DNA of 64,000 nucleotides from Sphingomonas pokkalii (GTDB lineage Bacteria > Pseudomonadota > Alphaproteobacteria > Sphingomonadales > Sphingomonadaceae), in contig NZ_QENQ01000001.1 of NCBI RefSeq assembly GCF_003096275.1, positions 1,667,855-1,731,854 of the forward strand, written 5' to 3'. The notes beneath the pieces were generated by a model. The model did no database searches. It was not told the origin of the DNA and saw only the letters and a program-made list of their open reading frames with translations. Shown here piece by piece: positions 48,444-58,660 of the stretch. A program made the translations under genes and the position numbers. Each line of letters starts with the position of its first letter. Position 1 is the stretch's first letter.

Positions 48444-50492
48444 ATGCGTCTCTCTCTGCTCGCCACCACGATCCTTGCCGCGCCGGTCCTGCTGGCGGCT
48501 GCCGCACAAGGGCAGAACAGCGCGCCGCAACCGGCTGCACCGGCGAAGGCGAACAAGCCGGAAATCGGCACCTATGGCTTCGACACCGCCGGCATGGATC
48601 GCTCCGTCAAGCCGGGCGAAGATTTCTACGCCTATGCCAATGGCACATGGGCGAAGAACACGCCGATCCCGGCGGACAAATCCAACTATGGCGCGTTCAA
48701 CGTGCTCGCCGACCTGTCGCGTCAGCGCACCCAGGCGATCCTCGATGAAGCCAAGGGCGATCCCGCTTCCAAGATCGGTCTAGCCTATGGTACCTATCTC
48801 GACACCGCGGCGATCGAGGCCAAGGGGCTGACACCGATCAAGCCCTGGATCGATCAGATCAAGGCGGTGCAGGCAGCGTCGGGGCTTCCAGCGCTCTATG
48901 CGCAGGCATCGCGCAACGGCGTGCAGGTGCCGTTCGGTGCCTATGTCGGCCAGGACGACAAGGAACCCGAAGTCTATGCGCTGAGCATGTACCAGAGCGG
49001 GCTGGGGATGCCGGACCGCGACTATTATCTGTCCACCGATGCCAAGCTGGCGGAAACGCGGGCAGCCTATGTCAAGCACTTGACCAACCTGCTCACGCTG
49101 GCCGGCGAGCCGGACGCGGCAGCCCGCGCGGCGGCGATCGTCGCATTCGAAACAGAAGTGGCACGGGTCAGTTGGACGCGCGCCGACAGTCGTGACGCCA
49201 ACAAGACGTATAACAAGCGCACGCTGGCGCAGCTCGCCCAGGAAGCGCCGGGATTCGATTTCGCGACCTTCTTCAAGGGCATCGGCGCACCAGTCGACAG
49301 CGTGATCGTTGCGCAGCCGAGCGCGGTCGCCGGTATCGCCAAGCTGGTTCAGTCGACGCCGATCGGCGTGCTGCGCGATCAGTTGATCGTGCGCTCGCTC
49401 TCTACCTTCTCGGACGTGCTGCCGAGCGCGATCGACAAGGAAGTCTTCGCCTTTGACGGAACCGTCCTGTCCGGTACGCCGGAGCAGGAAGCGCGCTGGA
49501 AGCGGGCAGTCGATTTTACCACCGGCGCGCTCTCGGACGAAGTGAGCAAGATCTATGTCGCCCGCTATTTCCCGCCGGCGACCAAAGCGGCGGCCGACAC
49601 GCTGGTGAAGAACGTCATCGCCGCGATGGACGCGCGGATCGACAAGCTCGACTGGATGTCGCCCGAAACCAAGGTGAAGGCACATGAGAAGCTCGCCGCC
49701 TTCACCCCCAAGATCGGCTATCCCGATCGCTGGCGCGACTATTCCTCGCTGCGGATCGTTGCCGGCGATGCCTTTGGCAACGCGCTGCGTTCCAACCAGT
49801 GGCAGCATGACGAGAATGTCGGCCATCTCGGCAAGCCGCTCCAGCGCTGGGAATGGGGCATGACGCCCATGGAAGTGAACGCCTATGCCAATTTCGGCAT
49901 GGTCGAAATCGTGTTCCCGGCCGCGATCCTCCAGCCGCCCTTCTTCGATCCCAATGCCGATCCGGCGGTGAACTATGGCGGGATCGGCGCGGTGATCGGC
50001 CATGAGCTGAGCCACCATTTCGACGACCAGGGTGCGAAGTACAACAAGGAAGGCAGGCTGACCGATTGGTGGACGCCCGCCGATGTTGCTGCGTTCAAGG
50101 CGCGTACCGATGCGCTGGCGGCACAATATGATGCTTATACGCCGCTGCCCGGGATGCATGTGAACGGCCGCCTGACGCTCGGCGAGAACACCGCGGACCT
50201 GGCCGGCCTGTCGGTGGCCCATGACGCCTATGTGAAGTCGCTGGGCGGCAAGCCGGCGCCGGTGATCGGCGGCACGACGGGCGATCAGCGCTTTTATCTC
50301 GGCTGGGCACAGGTCTGGCGCCGCAACTATCGCGAAGCCAATCTGCGGCAGCGGTTGCTGACCGATCCGCACTCGCCGTCGGAACAGCGCGCCTGGGTCG
50401 TTCGCAATCTCGATCCCTGGTACGGTGCCTTCAAGCCCGGGGCGACCGACAAGCTGTTCCTCGCACCGGCGAAGCGGGTTCGCATCTGGTGA
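48444..50492 (+). CDS. Secreted M13-family (neprilysin-like) zinc endopeptidase
   Basis: A 682-residue protein with a signal peptide (RLSLLATTILAAPVLLAAAAQ). The zinc motif is GHELSHHFDD (His520, Glu521, His524), with the third ligand in ENTADLAG (Glu581). GMDRSVKPGEDFYAYANGTW at the start and AWVVRNLDPWYGAF near the end (the substrate end of M13 folds) support the call. It ends PAKRVRIW, typical of the family. It is followed by a perfect terminator. The role is probably peptide degradation in the periplasm. Confidence 0.95.
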   Translation: MRLSLLATTILAAPVLLAAAAQGQNSAPQPAAPAKANKPEIGTYGFDTAGMDRSVKPGEDFYAYANGTWAKNTPIPADKSNYGAFNVLADLSRQRTQAILDEAKGDPASKIGLAYGTYLDTAAIEAKGLTPIKPWIDQIKAVQAASGLPALYAQASRNGVQVPFGAYVGQDDKEPEVYALSMYQSGLGMPDRDYYLSTDAKLAETRAAYVKHLTNLLTLAGEPDAAARAAAIVAFETEVARVSWTRADSRDANKTYNKRTLAQLAQEAPGFDFATFFKGIGAPVDSVIVAQPSAVAGIAKLVQSTPIGVLRDQLIVRSLSTFSDVLPSAIDKEVFAFDGTVLSGTPEQEARWKRAVDFTTGALSDEVSKIYVARYFPPATKAAADTLVKNVIAAMDARIDKLDWMSPETKVKAHEKLAAFTPKIGYPDRWRDYSSLRIVAGDAFGNALRSNQWQHDENVGHLGKPLQRWEWGMTPMEVNAYANFGMVEIVFPAAILQPPFFDPNADPAVNYGGIGAVIGHELSHHFDDQGAKYNKEGRLTDWWTPADVAAFKARTDALAAQYDAYTPLPGMHVNGRLTLGENTADLAGLSVAHDAYVKSLGGKPAPVIGGTTGDQRFYLGWAQVWRRNYREANLRQRLLTDPHSPSEQRAWVVRNLDPWYGAFKPGATDKLFLAPAKRVRIW

Positions 50493-50498
50493 GCCAGC

Positions 50499-50536
50499 CG
50501 ATCTCCTGCGGGCTCGGTCCCGCAGGAGATCGTTTG
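50499..50536 (+). terminator. Rho-independent terminator after the M13 peptidase
   Basis: CGATCTCCTGCGGG (50499-50512) pairs perfectly with CCCGCAGGAGATCG (50519-50532) around CTCGGT, followed by TTTGG. Confidence 0.85.
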
Positions 50537-50576
50537 GATGCTTGACGGTGCGGCTGCAACCGCACATCGGTGATGG

Positions 50577-52958
50577 ATGGCCGGTTTGCCAGCTGCGGAT
50601 CTTCCGAAACCTTCGCTCCTGCTGCCGCTGGCGGTTGCGGTGTGCACCGGCATTGCCACGGCTGCGCTCATCCTGTTCACGATCGGCGACCGCATGGTCG
50701 CGATCGGCTTTCTGGCCGCAGCCCTGCTGGCGGCGGGGATCATGATCGGCGCCGCCCGCCTTTTTCGTTCCCCCTTGCATGTGGAGCGCTACACCGATTG
50801 GGCGATCGCCCACGCGCTCGCCTCCGCCAGCGACGACGCCTTGGCGGTGACGGATCGCAGCGGGCGCCTGGTCTGCGCCAATCCGCGCTATGAGGCGCTG
50901 TTCGGCGGCTGGCCGACCCCGCCAAGCCTGCCGATCGGAGAGGCGGGTGCGCAGGCGCTGGGGGCCTGCGCGCGCGCGGCATGGCGCGATGGCGAAGCGC
51001 GGTGCGGCGATGTCCATATCTTTGGCGCCAAGGTGGCCGTACGGGTCGCGCGGGTAGGCGACGATTCGCTGGTTTGGCGCTTCATCGGGGTGAACGCGCT
51101 GGATCTTGCCGTACAGATCCAGGGACTGATCGCTGGCCCCACGGGAGATCGGCTGGGCGGGGCGGGCGTCATGGTCGTGCTGGTCGCACCCGATGGCCGC
51201 ATTCGATCCGCCAACCGTGTCTTCAAGCAGCGCGCGCTGGGAGACGCCGATGGCGGAGCGGAGGGGCTGGATTTCGCGCGTCTGCTCAGCACCGATGCGC
51301 GCGGCCAGATCTGGTTCGAGCGGGAAGGGCGGGAAGCGACGCCGCTGCGCCTGCTCCAGATACCGTTTCTCGATGGGGAGGATGCCCCGCTGCTCGTGGC
51401 GCTTCTCGACGAGGAACCCCTGGCGATGAGCCTGGGCGGCAGCAGCTCCACCGATGTCCGCTCGCTGATCGCGCTGCTGCCGACCGGGCTTGCGCTGGTC
51501 GATCGGGACGGCCGGTTCGTGACGATGAACGAAGCGTTCATGCGCTCGGCGAGGGTGCAGGGCGCGACCCCACCGCTCTATCCCGGCGATCTGGTGATCC
51601 GCGAGGACAAGGCCGCGCTGGCGGATGCCGTACGGCGGTTCGCGGGCGGCGCGCCCAAATCGCTCGAGATCACGGTGCGGCTGAAGGATACCGCGGAGGA
51701 TCCGGTTGCCATCACCATTGCCGGTGCCAGGGGCCTGGGGGATGCGGCGGTGTTGCTCAGCCTGCGCGACATGGGCGAAGAGGGGAAGCTGAAGCGGCAG
51801 GTGGCGCAGGCGACCAAGATGCAGGCGGTGGGCCAGCTTGCCGGTGGCGTGGCGCACGATTTCAACAATATCCTCACGGCGATCATCGGCCATTGCGATC
51901 TGATGCTGATGCGCCACTCCCCCGGCGACAGCGACTATGACGATATTCAGCAGATCCGGGCCAATTCGAACCGTGCCGCCAGCCTGACGCGACAGTTATT
52001 GGCCTTTTCACGCCAGCAGACGCTGCGCCCGCAGGTCCTGCAACTGCCCGACATCATTTCGGAGGTGTCGAACCTGCTGAAGCGATTGCTCGGCGAGACG
52101 GTGACGCTGGACGTCAAGCACGGCCGCAACCTGGGGCCGGTGCGGGCCGATCCGGGGCAGTTGGAACAGGTGGTGGTGAACCTTGCGGTCAACGCGCGCG
52201 ATTCGATGCTCAGCAGGAATCCCAGCGGCGGCGGATCGCTGACGATCGAAACGCTGGCAGTCTCGGCTGCCGATGTGCGGCGCATGGACGATGACGTGCT
52301 GCCGGTGGGCGATTATACCGCGCTTCGCATCTCCGATACCGGCACCGGCATCCCGCCCGAGATCCTGTCCAAGATCTGGGAGCCGTTCTTCACGACCAAG
52401 GAGGTCGGCAAGGGTACCGGTCTGGGCCTCTCAACCGTGTACGGCATCATCAAACAGTCGGGCGGCTATATCTTCGCGGAGAACAGGCCATCGGGCGGCG
52501 CGCAGTTCACTATCTACCTGCCGGTCCATGCCGCGCCGGAGGCTGCGGTGGCAAAGCTGCCGGTGGTGAAGGAAAAGCCCGCCGACCTATGGGGATCGGG
52601 CACGATCCTGGTGGTGGAGGATGAGGATATGGTCCGCGCGATCGCCGAACGGGCGCTCAGCCGCCAGGGGTATACGGTCGTCACTGCCGAAAATGGCGAA
52701 GTGGCGCTCGAAACGATCGAGTCGATGGAAAAGCCGGATCTGTTGCTGTCCGACGTCGTGATGCCGGTGATGGACGGGCCCAGCATGGCCCGCAAGGTGC
52801 GCGAGCGATGGCCGGACCTGCCCATCTTGTTCATGTCCGGATATGCCGAGGAACAATTGCGGCGTTCGATCGATCTCGAGAACGTTGCCTTCCTCCCGAA
52901 ACCCTTTTCCGTACAACAACTTGCCGAAGCGGTGCGGGATATCGTGGCATCTGAATAA
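50577..52958 (+). CDS. cckA: Hybrid histidine kinase CckA-like (cell-cycle phosphorelay)
   Basis: A 793-residue membrane kinase. It has two N-terminal membrane helices ([20 protein letters not shown] and [20 protein letters not shown]) and PAS-like regions at about 85-200 and 290-410. A HisKA block follows, with [17 protein letters not shown], where His427 is the phosphorylation site. The ATPase has NLAVNARD (N box), DTGTGIP (G1) and [11 protein letters not shown] (G2). The C-terminal receiver has [13 protein letters not shown] with Asp726. The [18 protein letters not shown] string is characteristic of CckA, which feeds CtrA through ChpT. It is followed 39 bp later by a lone receiver. Confidence 0.93.
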   Translation: MAGLPAADLPKPSLLLPLAVAVCTGIATAALILFTIGDRMVAIGFLAAALLAAGIMIGAARLFRSPLHVERYTDWAIAHALASASDDALAVTDRSGRLVCANPRYEALFGGWPTPPSLPIGEAGAQALGACARAAWRDGEARCGDVHIFGAKVAVRVARVGDDSLVWRFIGVNALDLAVQIQGLIAGPTGDRLGGAGVMVVLVAPDGRIRSANRVFKQRALGDADGGAEGLDFARLLSTDARGQIWFEREGREATPLRLLQIPFLDGEDAPLLVALLDEEPLAMSLGGSSSTDVRSLIALLPTGLALVDRDGRFVTMNEAFMRSARVQGATPPLYPGDLVIREDKAALADAVRRFAGGAPKSLEITVRLKDTAEDPVAITIAGARGLGDAAVLLSLRDMGEEGKLKRQVAQATKMQAVGQLAGGVAHDFNNILTAIIGHCDLMLMRHSPGDSDYDDIQQIRANSNRAASLTRQLLAFSRQQTLRPQVLQLPDIISEVSNLLKRLLGETVTLDVKHGRNLGPVRADPGQLEQVVVNLAVNARDSMLSRNPSGGGSLTIETLAVSAADVRRMDDDVLPVGDYTALRISDTGTGIPPEILSKIWEPFFTTKEVGKGTGLGLSTVYGIIKQSGGYIFAENRPSGGAQFTIYLPVHAAPEAAVAKLPVVKEKPADLWGSGTILVVEDEDMVRAIAERALSRQGYTVVTAENGEVALETIESMEKPDLLLSDVVMPVMDGPSMARKVRERWPDLPILFMSGYAEEQLRRSIDLENVAFLPKPFSVQQLAEAVRDIVASE

Positions 52959-52997
52959 GTGCTTGGCACGCAATGACTTTCCTGCGAAGGGGGAAAT

Positions 52998-53351
52998 ATG
53001 CAGGGACCGCGTAACATTCTGATCGTCGAAGACGAGCCGCTGATCGCCATGATGCTGGAGGACTTCCTCGATGCATTGGACCGGGTGGCCGCCGGCACCG
53101 CGGACAGCGTGGCCGAGGCACTGGAGCGGATCGGGGCGGGGGGCATCGATGCCGCCATCCTCGACGTCAATTTGCGCGGTGGCGAACAAAGCTGGCCGGT
53201 GGCCGATCGGCTGGCAGAGTTGGGTATTCCTTTCGTGCTCGCAACCGGCGGCACGGACGACAGCATCGCGCCGAGCCACCGCGATCGTCCGGTGCTCTCC
53301 AAGCCGTTCACGCTCGACCGTGTCGACAAGGTGCTCAGCACGCTCAGCTGA
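52998..53351 (+). CDS. Single-domain response regulator (receiver only)
   Basis: A 117-residue receiver. It has the acidic pair in IVEDEP, phospho-acceptor Asp56 in AAILDVNLRGG, a Thr-rich switch (FVLATGGTDDS) and Lys in LSKPFT. There is no output domain. GGGGGAA lies nearby upstream. It is next to the CckA-like kinase, but its sequence belongs to the stand-alone receivers that often serve as phosphate sinks or shuttles. A link with CckA is only suggested by position. Confidence 0.88.
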   Translation: MQGPRNILIVEDEPLIAMMLEDFLDALDRVAAGTADSVAEALERIGAGGIDAAILDVNLRGGEQSWPVADRLAELGIPFVLATGGTDDSIAPSHRDRPVLSKPFTLDRVDKVLSTLS

Positions 53352-53405
53352 GCCTGTCGGCAAGGGTTGTGCGCAGGGCAGGGGCGACGCTAAAGCCCCT
53401 GCACC

Positions 53406-56099
53406 ATGACCGAACTCCCCAAGACCTTCGACCCCGCCGACATCGAATCCCGCTGGTACGCCCATTGGGAAGACGAAGGCCTGTTCCGCCCCGAGCGCAC
53501 CGGCGCCGAGCCCTGGACGATCGTCAACCCGCCGCCCAACGTGACCGGCAGCCTCCACATCGGCCACGCGCTCGACAACACGCTGCAGGACATCCTCGTC
53601 CGCCACGCGCGGCTCAAGGGCAAGGACGCGCGCTGGGTGGTCGGCACCGATCATGCCGGCATCGCAACGCAGATGGTGGTCGAGCGCCAGCTCAATGCCG
53701 CCGGTAGCAAGCGCACCGACTTCACCCGCGAGGCGTTCGTCGATAAGGTGTGGGAATGGAAGGCGGAGAGCGGCGGCGCGATCACCCGCCAGCTGCGCCG
53801 GCTCGGCTGCTCGATGGACTGGGCGAACGAGCGCTTCACCATGGACGAGGGCTTTTCCAAGGCCGTCCTCAAGGTGTTTGTCGAGCTCTACCGCCAGGGC
53901 CTGCTCTACCGCGACAAAAGGCTGGTGAACTGGGATCCGGGCCTCGGCACCGCCATCTCGGACCTCGAGGTCGAGACCAAGGAAGTCCGCGGCAACTTCT
54001 GGCACCTGCGCTATCCGCTGGCGGACGGCTCGGGCTTCATCCAGGTCGCGACGACGCGGCCCGAGACGATGCTGGCCGACATGGCGGTCGCCGTGCATCC
54101 CGAGGACGAACGCTACAAGGCGCTGATCGGCCGCCAAGTGAAGCTGCCCATCACCGGCCGCCTGATCCCGATCGTCGGCGACGAACATGCCGATCCGGAA
54201 CTCGGCTCGGGTGCGGTGAAGATCACGCCGGGGCATGATTTCAACGACTTCGAGGTGGGTGTTCGCGCCGGTATTAAAGCCGGCGAGATGCTCAACATGC
54301 TCGATGCCAAGGCGGCGATCTGCCAGACGCAGGACGGGCTGGTGCCCGCCGAGCTGATCGGGCTCGACCGGTTCGAGGCGCGCAAGGCGATCGTCGCGCG
54401 GCTGAAGGACGAGGGCTTCCTCGTGCCGTTCGTCGACAAGGAAGGCGCCGAGCACGACGCCGAGCCGCGCACGATCCAGACCCCCTATGGCGACCGCTCG
54501 GGCCAGGTGATCGAGCCGTGGCTGACCGACCAATGGTATGTCGACGCGGCGACGCTCGCCAAGCCGGCGATCGAGGCGGTCCGCTCGGGCGCGACCAAGA
54601 TCGTGCCGAAGAGCTGGGAAAAGACCTATTTCAACTGGATGGAGAACATCCAGCCCTGGTGCGTCAGCCGCCAGCTCTGGTGGGGCCACCGCATCCCCGC
54701 CTGGTTCGACGCCGATGGCAAGCCGTACGTTGCCGAGACCGAGGAAGAGGCCCAGGCACAGGCGGGCGAGGGTGTTGCGCTCACCCGCGATCCCGATGTG
54801 CTCGATACCTGGTTCTCCTCGGCGCTGTGGCCGTTCGCGACGCTCGGCTGGCCCGAGAATAGCGATCCCACGCTGGGCGGGCGCTATTCGAACGACGTGC
54901 TCATTTCCGGCTTCGACATCCTGTTCTTCTGGGATGCGCGGATGATGATGCAGGGTTTGCACTTCATGCGGCAAGTGCCGTTCAAGACCTTGTATCTGCA
55001 CGGTCTTGTCCGCGCGGCGGACGGCCAGAAGATGTCCAAGTCCAAGGGCAATACGGTCGATCCGCTGGGCATGATCGACAAATACGGCGCCGATGCGCTG
55101 CGCTTCTTCATGGCGGCGATGGAGAGCCAGGGCCGCGACATCAAGATGGATGAGAAGCGGCTAGAGGGCTATCGCAACTTCGCGACCAAGCTGTGGAACG
55201 CCGCGCGCTTCTGCCAGGCCAACGGCATTGCCGCCAGCAAGCAGCTTGAGGCGCCGACTGCGGAACTCGCGGTAAACCGCTGGATCATCGCGGAAACCAT
55301 CGCGACGGTGCAGGCGCTGGACCTCGCGCTCGCCGATCTGCGCTTCGACGAGGCGGCGAACAGCATCTACCAGTTCGTCTGGAGCCGCTTCTGCGACTGG
55401 TATCTGGAGCTGATCAAGCCGGTGCTGCAGGGCGAGGGCGTCGACGCTGCGCAGGCAGAGGAAACCCGCGCCGTCGCAGGCTGGGCGCTCGACCAGATCC
55501 TGGTCATGCTCCATCCGTTCATGCCCTTCATCACCGAAGAGCTGTGGTCGAAGATGGGCCCGCGCGACCATGACCTGATCGTCGCGAAGTGGCCGATGGC
55601 CGATGCGCGTGCGCTCGATCCGACGGCGGCGCAGGAGATCGACTGGCTGATCCGGCTGGTGAGCGAGATCCGCTCCACTCGTACGGATCTTAATGTTCCG
55701 GTATCTGCCAAAGTTGATTTGGTTGCTTGGGCGGACACAGAACCGGAGGTTATCGAGAGGCTGATCCTGAACGAACCAGCACTAATTCGCCTGGGACGAA
55801 TTCGGGAAATCAAGGCAACTAACATCGGCGTGACTGGGGCCGCTGCTCAGCTGGTATTGGACGGTTCTACGTTCGTGTTGCCACTCGAAGGCATCATCGA
55901 CCTCGAAGCCGAGCGCGCGCGCCTCACCAAGGCGATCGCGGCGGCCGAGAAGGAGCGCGACGGGCTTGCCGGACGGCTCGGCAATCCGAGCTTCGTCGAG
56001 CGGGCCAAGCCCGAGGCGGTCGAGAAGGCGCGCGCGGATCATGCCGAGAAGGCGGCGGAGGCCGAGCGGCTTTCGGCGGCGCTGGCGCGGTTGGGGTAA
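53406..56099 (+). CDS. valS: Valyl-tRNA synthetase
   Basis: An 897-residue class I synthetase. The HIGH motif is in [17 protein letters not shown] and the KMSKS in [14 protein letters not shown]. The editing insert is at about 200-330, and the anticodon-binding helices end in a coiled coil with [19 protein letters not shown]. The length fits the family. A stretch at about 55,680-55,880 uses quite different, A/T-ending codons ([20 protein letters not shown] and following) although the protein reads normally. It ends in front of a repeat pair shared with the mutase region. Confidence 0.95.
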   Translation: MTELPKTFDPADIESRWYAHWEDEGLFRPERTGAEPWTIVNPPPNVTGSLHIGHALDNTLQDILVRHARLKGKDARWVVGTDHAGIATQMVVERQLNAAGSKRTDFTREAFVDKVWEWKAESGGAITRQLRRLGCSMDWANERFTMDEGFSKAVLKVFVELYRQGLLYRDKRLVNWDPGLGTAISDLEVETKEVRGNFWHLRYPLADGSGFIQVATTRPETMLADMAVAVHPEDERYKALIGRQVKLPITGRLIPIVGDEHADPELGSGAVKITPGHDFNDFEVGVRAGIKAGEMLNMLDAKAAICQTQDGLVPAELIGLDRFEARKAIVARLKDEGFLVPFVDKEGAEHDAEPRTIQTPYGDRSGQVIEPWLTDQWYVDAATLAKPAIEAVRSGATKIVPKSWEKTYFNWMENIQPWCVSRQLWWGHRIPAWFDADGKPYVAETEEEAQAQAGEGVALTRDPDVLDTWFSSALWPFATLGWPENSDPTLGGRYSNDVLISGFDILFFWDARMMMQGLHFMRQVPFKTLYLHGLVRAADGQKMSKSKGNTVDPLGMIDKYGADALRFFMAAMESQGRDIKMDEKRLEGYRNFATKLWNAARFCQANGIAASKQLEAPTAELAVNRWIIAETIATVQALDLALADLRFDEAANSIYQFVWSRFCDWYLELIKPVLQGEGVDAAQAEETRAVAGWALDQILVMLHPFMPFITEELWSKMGPRDHDLIVAKWPMADARALDPTAAQEIDWLIRLVSEIRSTRTDLNVPVSAKVDLVAWADTEPEVIERLILNEPALIRLGRIREIKATNIGVTGAAAQLVLDGSTFVLPLEGIIDLEAERARLTKAIAAAEKERDGLAGRLGNPSFVERAKPEAVEKARADHAEKAAEAERLSAALARLG

Positions 56100-56114
56100 T
56101 CCCTACATCTAAGT

Positions 56115-56172
56115 CCCCCCTCACCCTTCCGCGCCTTCGGCGCTCCCTCCCTCTCCCACAAGGGGAGAGGGA
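56115..56172 (-). repeat. Palindromic dispersed repeat, copy 3
   Basis: On the minus strand it reads as the CCCTCTCCCCTTGTGGGAGA-type hairpin, then central stem GCGCC-GAA-GGCGC and the tail GGAAGGGTGAGGGGGG. It points away from copy 4, forming a divergent pair in the gap between the convergent valS and lipid-kinase genes. Confidence 0.85.
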
Positions 56173-56185
56173 TCGGTGGCGTCCA

Positions 56186-56250
56186 GCTCCCTCTCCCCTT
56201 GTGGGAGAGGGAAGGGGCCACTGCCGAAGGCAGTGGGAAGGGTGAGGGGG
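56186..56250 (+). repeat. Palindromic dispersed repeat, copy 4
   Basis: Plus-strand copy with the same CCCTCTCCCCTTGTGGGAGA hairpin, central stem CCACTGCC-GAA-GGCAGTGG and tail GGAAGGGTGAGGGGG. With copy 3 it could work as a two-way transcription terminator. Confidence 0.85.
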
Positions 56251-56258
56251 ACTGTGGT

Positions 56259-57146
56259 TCAGGTCGAACTGCCGCCCGGCACCATCACCTCGATCACCGC
56301 CGGCGCCACCTTCGCCGTCACCGGCGTCTTGGCCAGCACCTCGCCGTCGATCGAGATCGGCAACGGCGGCTCGGTCGCCACCCGCAACGATTGGCCGCGG
56401 AAGCTCTCCACATCCTCCTTGCGCGCCTCCAGCCGCAGGACCGAGGCCGCCCAGTTGCGCACCAGCCGCGACTTCACATGGCCCTTCACCACCTGGACGA
56501 CGATCTCGCCCGAACTCACGTCGGCCTCATCGACCAGCTCGGTGCCGCCATGGAAGGGGCCGTTGGAGATCCGAACCTCCACCGCGCGTAGTCGCTGCGC
56601 ATTCGGGCCCTCGCCGACGATCACCGTGAACGGCTTGAACTTCAGAAACTGGATCGCCGCCCAGCTGAGATAGCCCATCCGTCCGAACCAGCGCTTGGCG
56701 TTGTGCGGCACGGTCTGGGCGATCTGCGGCGACAGGCCGATCGCTGCGGTGCTGGCATAATAATCGTCGTTGATCATGCCCAGGTCGATGCGTTTCGGGC
56801 GCCCGTGCAGGATCGTGTCCACCGCGCCGTCCACGTCCAGCGGGATGCCGAGCGAGCGGGCGAAGCTGTTGGCGGTCCCCAGCGGCAGCACGCCCAGCGT
56901 CACGCCCGCGCCGACCAGCTTGTCGACCAGCCCGCTGATCGTGCCGTCGCCGCCGCCCAGGATCACCAGTTCCGGGCTCTTTGCCAGTGCCTTGGCTAGC
57001 GTTGCTTCAAGCTCGTCCGGCTGCTCCACGGCATGCGCATCCACCGCCATCTCCTGCCCGTGGAAGCGGGCACAGGCGCGGTCGAAGAAATCCTGGCCAT
57101 GGCGGGACTTGGTATTGACGATCATCGCCGCCGAACGGAATGACAT
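56259..57146 (-). CDS. Diacylglycerol-kinase-family lipid kinase (YegS-like)
   Basis: A 295-residue kinase that phosphorylates diacylglycerol or a similar lipid. It starts at 57146 (SFRSAAMIVNTKSRHG). The nucleotide motif is GGGDGTISGL, followed by GTANSFARSLGIP, and the C-terminal half has the substrate strings SNGPFHGGTELVDEADVSSGE and SIDGEVLAKTPV. Extra N-terminal residues of the open frame beyond 57260 are not family-like. It is convergent with valS and divergent from the photolyase. Its substrate and membrane role are unproven. Confidence 0.88.
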   Translation of the reverse strand: MSFRSAAMIVNTKSRHGQDFFDRACARFHGQEMAVDAHAVEQPDELEATLAKALAKSPELVILGGGDGTISGLVDKLVGAGVTLGVLPLGTANSFARSLGIPLDVDGAVDTILHGRPKRIDLGMINDDYYASTAAIGLSPQIAQTVPHNAKRWFGRMGYLSWAAIQFLKFKPFTVIVGEGPNAQRLRAVEVRISNGPFHGGTELVDEADVSSGEIVVQVVKGHVKSRLVRNWAASVLRLEARKEDVESFRGQSLRVATEPPLPISIDGEVLAKTPVTAKVAPAVIEVMVPGGSST

Positions 57147-57258
57147 GGGGACCCCTTGAATGATGACGGGTCCGTAACGCACGGTTTTGCCGATCGGGTC
57201 CGTAGCCCCTGTTCCAGTGGACAGTTGCCAGCGACAGACCTTGTGCGTTTTTGGCGAC

Positions 57259-58632
57259 ATGCCTGTCCCCGTTCTCCTCTGGTTTCGCCGCGATCTCCGG
57301 CTCGCCGATCAGCCCGCTCTCGCCGCCGCCCTGAAGGCCGGCACCGTCCTCCCGGTCTATGTGCTCGACGACGAGACCGCGAAACACCGCGCCATGGGCG
57401 GCGCATCGCGCTGGTGGTTGCACCACAGCCTTGCGTCGCTGGATGCCGCGTTGCGTGAGAAGGGCTCGCGCCTGATCCTGCGCCGTGGTCGAAGCGAGGA
57501 AGCGCTCGCACGTCTGGCGGATGAAACGGGCGCGGACACGGTCCACTGCATCCGCCATTATGAGCCTTGGTGGCGCAATGCGGAGCGCGCGGTATCGAAG
57601 CGGCTGACGCTCTGCTGCCATGACGGCAATTACCTGCTGCCCCCCGGCGCGGTGACGAGCGGGGCGGGCAGCCCGTACAAGATCTTCACGCCCTTCTGGC
57701 GGTCGCTGCGAGATTGTCTACCGCCGGCCCCACCGCGGCCGACACCGTCTCGCATTGCCGCGCCCGCGCACTGGCCGGCCAGCGATCGACTGGAGGATTG
57801 GGCATTGCTGCCCACGGCGCCCGACTGGGCAGCTGGATTCTGCGCGGAATGGACGCCGGGCGAGGCGGGCGCGCATAAGCGGCTGCGCCGGTTCAGGGAC
57901 CATGCTGCGCGCTATGACGACACCCGCAACCTGCCCTCGATCGAGGGTAGTTCGCGCCTCTCGCCCCATCTTCATTTCGGCGAGGTATCGCCTGCGCAGG
58001 TCTGGCACGCGGTGGCGGACGCGGGCGGCCAGGTGGAGGCGTATCTGCGCGAACTGGGCTGGCGCGACTTCGCCCAGAACCTGATCTGCCAGTACCCCGA
58101 CTATGCCGCCAGGAACGGCCGCCCGGCCTTCGATGCCATGGAATGGCGCAGCGGCCAGGACGCCAAGGACGATCTGCGCGCCTGGCAACAGGGCCGTACC
58201 GGCTATCCGATCGTCGATGCGGGCATGCGTCAGCTCTGGGCGACCGGCTGGATGCACAATCGGGTGCGGATGATCGCGGCGAGCTTCCTGATCAAGCATT
58301 TGCTGATCGACTGGCGCGAAGGGGAGCGCTGGTTCTGGGACACGCTGGTCGATGCCGATTACGGCAGCAACGCGGTGAACTGGCAATGGGTATCCGGCTC
58401 GGGCGTCGACTCCAGCCAGTGGAGCCGGGTGATGGCGCCGCTGTCGCAGTCCGAGAAATTCGACGCCGCGGGCTATATCCGCGCATGGGTGCCCGAATTG
58501 GCGAAGCTTTCCGATGCGGCGATCCATGATCCGGAAGAAGCGGGGTGCCGACCGCGCGACTATCCCGCCAAGCGCATTAACCACCGCGAAGCCCGCGAAC
58601 GGGCGCTGGCGGCGGGACGCGCGGTTCGCTGA
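57259..58632 (+). CDS. phr: Deoxyribodipyrimidine photo-lyase
   Basis: A 457-residue flavoprotein that splits UV-induced pyrimidine dimers with blue light, using FAD and an antenna chromophore. The ATG at 57259 starts PVPVLLWFRRDLRLADQPAL. Diagnostic strings are SRLSPHLHFGEVSPAQVWH, WRDFAQNL, GRTGYPIVDAGMRQLWATGWMHNRVRM and the FAD-site NWQWVSGSGVD. An upstream ATG is possible but not family-like. It is followed 28 bp later by a cyclopropane-fatty-acid-type methyltransferase, a pairing seen in photo-oxidative stress regulons. Confidence 0.95.
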   Translation: MPVPVLLWFRRDLRLADQPALAAALKAGTVLPVYVLDDETAKHRAMGGASRWWLHHSLASLDAALREKGSRLILRRGRSEEALARLADETGADTVHCIRHYEPWWRNAERAVSKRLTLCCHDGNYLLPPGAVTSGAGSPYKIFTPFWRSLRDCLPPAPPRPTPSRIAAPAHWPASDRLEDWALLPTAPDWAAGFCAEWTPGEAGAHKRLRRFRDHAARYDDTRNLPSIEGSSRLSPHLHFGEVSPAQVWHAVADAGGQVEAYLRELGWRDFAQNLICQYPDYAARNGRPAFDAMEWRSGQDAKDDLRAWQQGRTGYPIVDAGMRQLWATGWMHNRVRMIAASFLIKHLLIDWREGERWFWDTLVDADYGSNAVNWQWVSGSGVDSSQWSRVMAPLSQSEKFDAAGYIRAWVPELAKLSDAAIHDPEEAGCRPRDYPAKRINHREARERALAAGRAVR

Positions 58633-58660
58633 AGGGCTTGCCCCGTGCGGTCAGGCGTGC

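Noticed and set aside
48780..51917. A 1045-codon open frame on the minus strand across the M13 peptidase and cckA
   Set aside because: It is opposite two well-supported genes, is rich in Arg, His and Gly with no family resemblance, and is expected from GC-rich codon structure.
52587..55001. An 804-codon antisense open frame over cckA, the receiver and valS
   Set aside because: It crosses three genes on the other strand and has shadow-type composition only.
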